Shown here piece by piece: positions 61,620-64,000 of a DNA stretch of 64,000 nucleotides. Positions within the stretch are counted from its first letter, which is position 1. Every line of letters starts with the position of its first letter. Below the pieces are notes generated by a model that saw nothing but the letters and a program-made list of their open reading frames with translations, was not told the DNA's origin and searched no databases. Where the stretch lies: contig OZ024863.1 of the NCBI GenBank assembly GCA_964017155.1, forward strand, positions 47,066,864 to 47,130,863. Reading direction: 5' to 3'. The DNA is from Oasisia sp. SBJ-2009 (Eukaryota > Annelida > Polychaeta > Sabellida > Siboglinidae). Both the position numbers and the translations under genes were made by a program.

Positions 61620-63420
61620 ACACAGAAATATGTGAGACAGATGTCATTAAATCTGTGTAGCAGTCAATTTTACTTACATTTACCACAGAACCATAAACAT
61701 TAACAAGTTATAGAAGTTTCAATCCGCTGGTTCTGCAAGTAATTTACCAGGTACGACTAAAAATATATAAAATTTATTTAATGTTATGGGTCAATGTTAT
61801 TGTTGGATTCGTTGACTAATGTTAAGGTTTCTCCATTACATTAGTCAACGAATCCTTGTTTGAGATGAACATTGCAAGGTGTGTGTAACAGTCGAGAAGC
61901 TGAAGAACAATATTTAAATTAAATCTATCGATCGCGCTGTACCATTGATCGATAGGCAATCGACGGGACTCCTCATTAACATGCAGGTATCAGATGAGAT
62001 GATGCCCACGAGCTGTGACTGTGGCTATGCCGTGGATGTGGTCTGGCTGAGACTGACTGAGAGTGAGACTGAGCTAGTCTGACTCTGAGCAAGACTGAGA
62101 TGGGTGCACCATTCAAGTACATAAACGAACTGTTTGCATATTGCCCATACCTATATAATGTTTTGTGAACGCACCCAACATATATATTTCTTAATACTCT
62201 ATATTTTTATTTCGACTTTTTAGAAAGTAAGTTAAATCGTCGGTACCAAACTCGTCTAAAACATGACAGTGCCACTACCATTCATTGCCACTGGTGGCGC
62301 CATCTTCGGCTTTGCCTCGGTCGGAGATTCTCATTCGAACCCCGCGTTCTTTGACTTATTGTTTTGAATAAATCCCACATTTGCAATTTATTTTAATAAC
62401 ATATGTAGTATAGCACCCGCGCTTACCTTCAATTAATAAATATCACGTGCATAGGAGGTTGGAAGGCCAAAACATGTCACTGGGCACGAAGCACCTGCAA
62501 GCGGGATTTAAATTTGCAGCCAACGGGAGGCTTCGGCAGTCATTGTCCAATAGGAAACCGTGAAAGAACTCGTTTGTTTATACGATTATCAAATCAGAGT
62601 ACAGGTTATAAAAGTATTCAATAGGGGTAAACAAACGACACGTGCTTGCTAACTATGTTGTAGCGGACAAAAACATTACCTGTACTTGTTTGAGCCTGTT
62701 TATCATGTCTTAATACAGTTTAAATGTGGGAACGTGTATGAATATTTTACACACAGTTGACTTAGACCGTATACATATTGAAAATACACGATTCATTATT
62801 TATAGTGGGTGCCACGATATTTGATATTCATACATGCAGTAGCAACTTCATTAGCATGCTTATTATATGCAAATTTATTGAATATTTGTTTCACATTGAC
62901 AAGATCTATGATGAAGAGCTGAGCATGCAACATATCAGCCACCTGTCGGATAATTGTGTAAGATGTACCGAACCCGCTTTACAATTGTCCGCCAGATGGC
63001 GACATCGACTCCAATAAAGCATCCTTACTTGGCACCACTGATGTAAATTAGCGCCAATCGTAAACTTCATGCAGCGTTCACATTTTCAGAACACCACGTC
63101 AAGCCGACATTTCTAAGCTGTCAATGAGGATGGCCACTGCCACTGTATGCGGTTCTCGGTCGTTTCTATGTCCTAGATTAAGGAGACTAGTCAGGAATAT
63201 AGCTCACAGTTCCCACTGCTACTACCCTAGCTAGTCCCGGAGAACGTTGGCAATACGTTACGTCAACGTACCTCCCACCACATGTCTTCTATATTTTGAC
63301 CTGTTGCTTGCAATCCCATGTGTATTACACTTAACGCTTGGCCGTACACCCCCATAAAAGTATTAATGTTAGATCCCAAATATTTATTGCGCACGCATAC
63401 TTTTTGCACTCGTTGTGTAT
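61620..63420. other. Region upstream of PIF1 without recognised genes
   Basis: No exon with recognisable homology. It contains two short perfect hairpins (61805-61855 and 61925-61955) and short GC-rich patches near 62280-62340 that might be promoter. The PIF1 transcription start should lie somewhere here. Confidence 0.45.
61805..61855. repeat. 18-bp perfect inverted repeat
   Basis: GGATTCGTTGACTAATGT at 61805-61822 pairs with its exact complement at 61838-61855 across a 15-bp loop. Confidence 0.9.
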
Positions 63421-63423
63421 ATG

Positions 63424-64000
<577 letters not shown>

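Overview
This is a nuclear window from an invertebrate animal. Genes are split into many short exons by GT-AG introns, about half the window is intronic or intergenic, microsatellites and minisatellites are very abundant, and retroelement remnants include RTE-like and CR1/Rex1-like LINEs, a Penelope-like element and a tRNA-derived SINE. Gene content (GAREM, a 26-29 kDa-type cysteine protease, ASXL, PIF1) fits a spiralian such as a mollusc, annelid or brachiopod, but the sequence alone does not fix the phylum. Gene models were built by hand from splice signals, reading phase and family knowledge; every exon chain closes in frame.

Layout, left to right. 1-4394: no gene recognised; two long compound microsatellites. 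4395-6604 (+): large 3' exon of a GAREM-type adaptor (C-terminal part of the CABIT domain, disordered linker with polyQ and an SH3 ligand, C-terminal SAM). 8297-11470 (+): complete RTE-like retrotransposon with an intact endonuclease-reverse transcriptase ORF, flanked by a 12-bp target-site duplication. 14348-26628 (+): ten-exon secreted cysteine protease of the 26-29-p / counting-factor-associated-protein-D type, predicted 543 aa. 42882-27651 (-): twenty coding exons of a coiled-coil protein (CCDC178-like, tentative), 938 aa. 44221-53905 (+): twelve-exon ASXL (Additional sex combs-like) gene, 1077 aa, with HARE-HTH, DEUBAD and PHD modules and one probable GC-AG intron. 61580-54759 (-): eleven-exon PIF1 DNA helicase, 626 aa. 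61620-64000: noncoding, ending in a (ACACAT)n array that runs off the window.

The protease and the coiled-coil gene converge tail to tail. The coiled-coil gene and ASXL diverge from a shared upstream region. ASXL and PIF1 converge with poly(A) signals only about 65 bp apart. The genes share no pathway: they are a matrix or lysosomal protease, a probable cytoskeletal coiled-coil, a Polycomb-linked chromatin cofactor, a genome-maintenance helicase and a signalling adaptor.

The most unusual signal is structural. Several intronic repeats abut, or are copies of, splice junctions. About 16 copies of the acceptor plus first codons of protease exon 4 lie upstream of that exon. Degenerate copies of the Walker-A/donor edge of PIF1 exon 2 fill its intron. 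A 38-bp array begins at the donor of PIF1 exon 8. A 31/33-bp array of about 1.4 kb ends at the acceptor of the last coiled-coil exon. A 66-bp copy of the ASXL exon 7 acceptor sits 2.7 kb upstream in intron 3.
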